Below, piece by piece: positions 62,130 to 64,000 of a DNA stretch of 64,000 bases. The translations under genes and the position numbers were made by a program. This stretch comes from CAVUCH01 sp963763095 (lineage in GTDB: Bacteria > Acidobacteriota > Vicinamibacteria > Vicinamibacterales > JAENWD01). The DNA lies in assembly GCA_963763095.1 (NCBI GenBank), contig CAVXNR010000022.1, forward strand, positions 434,001 to 498,000, read 5' to 3'. Under the pieces are notes generated by a model that made no database searches, was not told where the DNA came from, and saw only the letters and a list, made by a program, of their open reading frames with translations. Within the stretch, counting starts at the first letter, position 1, and every line of letters starts with the position of its first letter.

Positions 62130-62973
62130 TCAGTACTCTCTCAGCTCGACCCTGCCGCGCGTCTGTTCCCGATCGATCTGTCCGGCACGGAACGCGGCGA
62201 GGTCGGCGCCCTTGATGCGCACGAGGATCGTCGAGACGTCGTAGGGATCGCCCGGCTGCAGCCGCGACACGCCCTGGTCGCGCGCCGCCACGGTGAGCCA
62301 CTCGTTCGGCGCGACCGGAAGCCCGCCGCCGTAGTCGACCATGACGTCCACGAGCGCGTCTTTGACCTCGGTCGTGTATACCGCATCGGGATCCTCGAGA
62401 ATGGCGCTGCGCTGTGCGGCGTCAGTGGAGACGGCCTCGACCCCACCTGGGTTTGGCTGCGACAAGCTCGCCAACGGGCTGTCCGCCGGCAGAGCCGGTG
62501 CCCTTGGTGGACGGACCTGCGCCTCCATCCGCTGCACCGTCTGCTGCAGCGCGCGGCGGGCGGCGGGATTGTCGACAGTCGCGACAATGCGTTTGAGCGC
62601 CGCGATCTCGCTGCCGAGCCCGCGGTCATTCTGCTCCAGCATCTGCACCGTCCAGATCAGGCTCTTCCGCATCGCGGGCACGTCCACATCGAAGAACACG
62701 CCGTAGCCGTCGAGCCAGAAGCCGCGCGCACGGGCCATGCCGGAGATGACCAGCATGTCCGGTGCGTACGGCAACGCGGCCTGCACCTGGGCGCGCACGC
62801 GTTGCGCACCCAGCTGCACCGCCGACTCCAGCATCTTTTCCATTGCCACCAGCTTGGCGCGCGCCTGCATCTGCGGCGCGTGGTTCCGCCGTAACTGGCG
62901 TCTGCCCCGCCGCGTGTCCGCTCCAGGCGAGCGCCAGCGCCCCCGCCATCAGCCCTGCCTTCACACCGCCCAC
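62130..62973 (-). CDS. Exported protein of unknown function in ECF sigma cluster (apparent frameshift)
   Basis: About 280 residues. A GTG at 62973 with GGAGG upstream gives a signal peptide (VKAGLMAGALALAWSGHAAGQ). After a frame change near 62875 the mature protein follows: QARAKLVAMEKMLESAVQLGAQRV, DMLVISGMARARGFWLDGYGVFFDVDVP, and EVKDALVDVMVDYGGGLPV, WLTVAARD. This block is a recognisable but unnamed conserved protein that often follows an anti-sigma gene in this phylum. It probably responds to the same signal as the sigma factor. I cannot assign a function. Confidence 0.75.
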
Positions 62974-63017
62974 GGAAGTCCTCCAGCGTCCTCTTCATCG
63001 GCGTCGTCCGCAGCATG

Positions 63018-63800
63018 TCACGGGCGCGGAGACGACGACACGCGCCTCAGGTAATTCATCATCTCGTGCTGACCCTGCACCTGCTCTCCCGTGACCCCTT
63101 CGAGCTGCCGAAGGTTCTGATCGATCCTCACCAGATCGGCGCTGCGCTGGCTCTCCAGGTCGCGGACCGCCTGTGCGAGCCGGAACGCAAATTCCTTGCG
63201 CTGACGTTCCTCGCTGTCTGCGAGGATCGCGCGCACCTGCTGCGCCACGTCGGGGGAGCCGGCTGCGGTCGTACGCGGCGCTGATGTTCCCGCCGGTGAC
63301 GTCGCGGGCGCGGCCCCGGCGCTCTGCGTCGCCGCCAATGCGGCGCGCATCCGCTGTTCGAGTTCCCGCAGCTGTTCGGCCGTCGCAAGCTGCGGCGCCG
63401 GCCGTCCCGCCGTCGCGGGCACATCCTGGCGAGCCTTGGCCCACCCGGTGCGAAGCGTCACGCCCCCGCTGCCGTACTCGATCTGGAGGTTCGCCAGGCC
63501 GGCGCCCGCCGCGAGGACAAGCACCGCTGCTGCGGCCTGGACCCACGCGGGCAGGGTCCAGCTCCGGTGTGACGCGACGGGCCGGACCGGCTCCCGCGTG
63601 ATACGGAAGCCAAGGTCCGTCCGCGGCGCGTTCCAGCCGGCCAGGTGCGTCCGCACATCCTTCAGGCCCTCGAGTTCGGCCGCGCACACGACACAGCGCG
63701 CCAGGTGGGCCTCGACGGCCGACCGCTCTGCTGCGGAGCACTCGTCGTACCAGTACCCGACGAGCCGGTCCTTCTCGTCGCATCGCATCACAATAGTCAT
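63018..63800 (-). CDS. Zinc-finger anti-sigma factor
   Basis: A 260-residue transmembrane anti-sigma factor. The N-terminus has the zf-HC2 pattern (Cys6, then HLARCVVCAAELEGL). A membrane helix (VQAAAAVLVLAAGAGLANLQ) separates it from a periplasmic region rich in Ala and Gln with a long predicted coiled coil (QLRELEQRMRAALAATQ, RILADSEERQRKEFAFRLAQAV-like). The ATG at 63800 overlaps the sigma gene stop by one base (TGATG). It should bind the sigma factor encoded just before it and sense envelope conditions through the periplasmic part. Confidence 0.88.
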   Translation of the reverse strand: MTIVMRCDEKDRLVGYWYDECSAAERSAVEAHLARCVVCAAELEGLKDVRTHLAGWNAPRTDLGFRITREPVRPVASHRSWTLPAWVQAAAAVLVLAAGAGLANLQIEYGSGGVTLRTGWAKARQDVPATAGRPAPQLATAEQLRELEQRMRAALAATQSAGAAPATSPAGTSAPRTTAAGSPDVAQQVRAILADSEERQRKEFAFRLAQAVRDLESQRSADLVRIDQNLRQLEGVTGEQVQGQHEMMNYLRRVSSSPRP

Positions 63801-64000
63801 CACTGCGCCATCCCCGATGCTTCGTGTCCCTCTTGCTGCAGGCGCCGCCGGAGCACGATGAGACCCTGATACAGGCGGGTCTTGACCGTGCTCAAGCGGG
63901 CAACCCTGCAGATCCGCGATCTCCTGGAAGGTCATCCCGTGGTACTCCTTCAGGATGATCGCGGTTCGTTGTTCCTCCGGCAGTTGTTCCATGGCCTTCG
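63800..64000 (-). CDS. ECF sigma factor, C-terminal part (window edge; apparent frameshift)
   Basis: Only sigma region 4 is in the window: EQLPEEQRTAIILKEYHGMTFQEIADLQG in one frame, then after an extra T near 63897 PLSTVKTRLYQGLIVLRRRL and the stop at 63800. The HTH and its recognition helix (STVKTRLYQG) are typical of group IV sigma factors. The rest lies beyond 64000. It forms a second sigma/anti-sigma pair in this window. Confidence 0.82.

Overview
This is a 64 kb window of high-GC bacterial chromosome. The gene set (tig-clpP-clpX-lon-engB-rho block, orphan Dam-type methylase, ABC_sub_bind periplasmic protein, Ser/Thr kinase with an extracytoplasmic sensor, B12-dependent ribonucleotide reductase, TamB/Omp85 envelope genes, several ECF sigma/anti-sigma pairs, PEGA protein) fits a diderm from the Acidobacteriota, most likely class Vicinamibacteria. 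That placement is an inference from gene content and order; no rRNA is present.

Layout. 0-2.5 kb: a divergent ECF sigma locus (membrane protein on the left, sigma / anti-sigma / Dam methylase on the right) with two mirror-image candidate promoters. 2.5-10.6 kb: tRNA-Leu and a housekeeping proteostasis block (trigger factor, ClpP, ClpX, Lon, EngB, Rho) closed by an intrinsic terminator. 10.6-18.6 kb: mixed accessory genes (ABC substrate-binding protein, D-amino-acid oxidase-like flavoenzyme, porin, cupredoxin, Ser/Thr kinase, aldo/keto reductase, ribosomal protein L31). 18.7-22.7 kb: a helicase/exonuclease pair resembling MrfA/MrfB. 22.8-30.5 kb: short-chain dehydrogenases, a SRPBCC protein and a galactose/galactofuranose group (glf, glycosyltransferase, galK, galT). 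30.5-42.4 kb: DUF547 protein, hydrolase, heme A synthase joined in frame to an O6-alkylguanine methyltransferase, NrdJ with a candidate NrdR box, and an NtrB/NtrC-type two-component pair. 42.5-58.7 kb: one long minus-strand array, largely translationally coupled by ATGA or TGATG junctions, running hslV-hslU-FnIII lipoprotein-FAH remnant-transaldolase-acyl-CoA carboxylase subunits-biotin protein-TamB-Omp85-SurA-like protein. 58.9-64 kb: a Gly/Tyr-rich PEGA protein, an amino-acid permease and a second ECF sigma/anti-sigma system followed by exported proteins.

Two patterns run through the whole window. First, more than twenty otherwise well-conserved genes, including hslU, accC and pccB, are split by apparent one-base frameshifts while the protein continues intact in a neighbouring frame. 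I read these mainly as sequencing or assembly indels and annotate them as single genes with that caveat. Second, at least nine gene-to-gene spacers are filled by imperfect tandem arrays of 7-bp units. The unit differs from locus to locus, and the arrays often begin right after a stop codon or end right at a start codon; two loci hold the array in inverted orientation. This heptad-phased intergenic DNA is the most unusual signal here.
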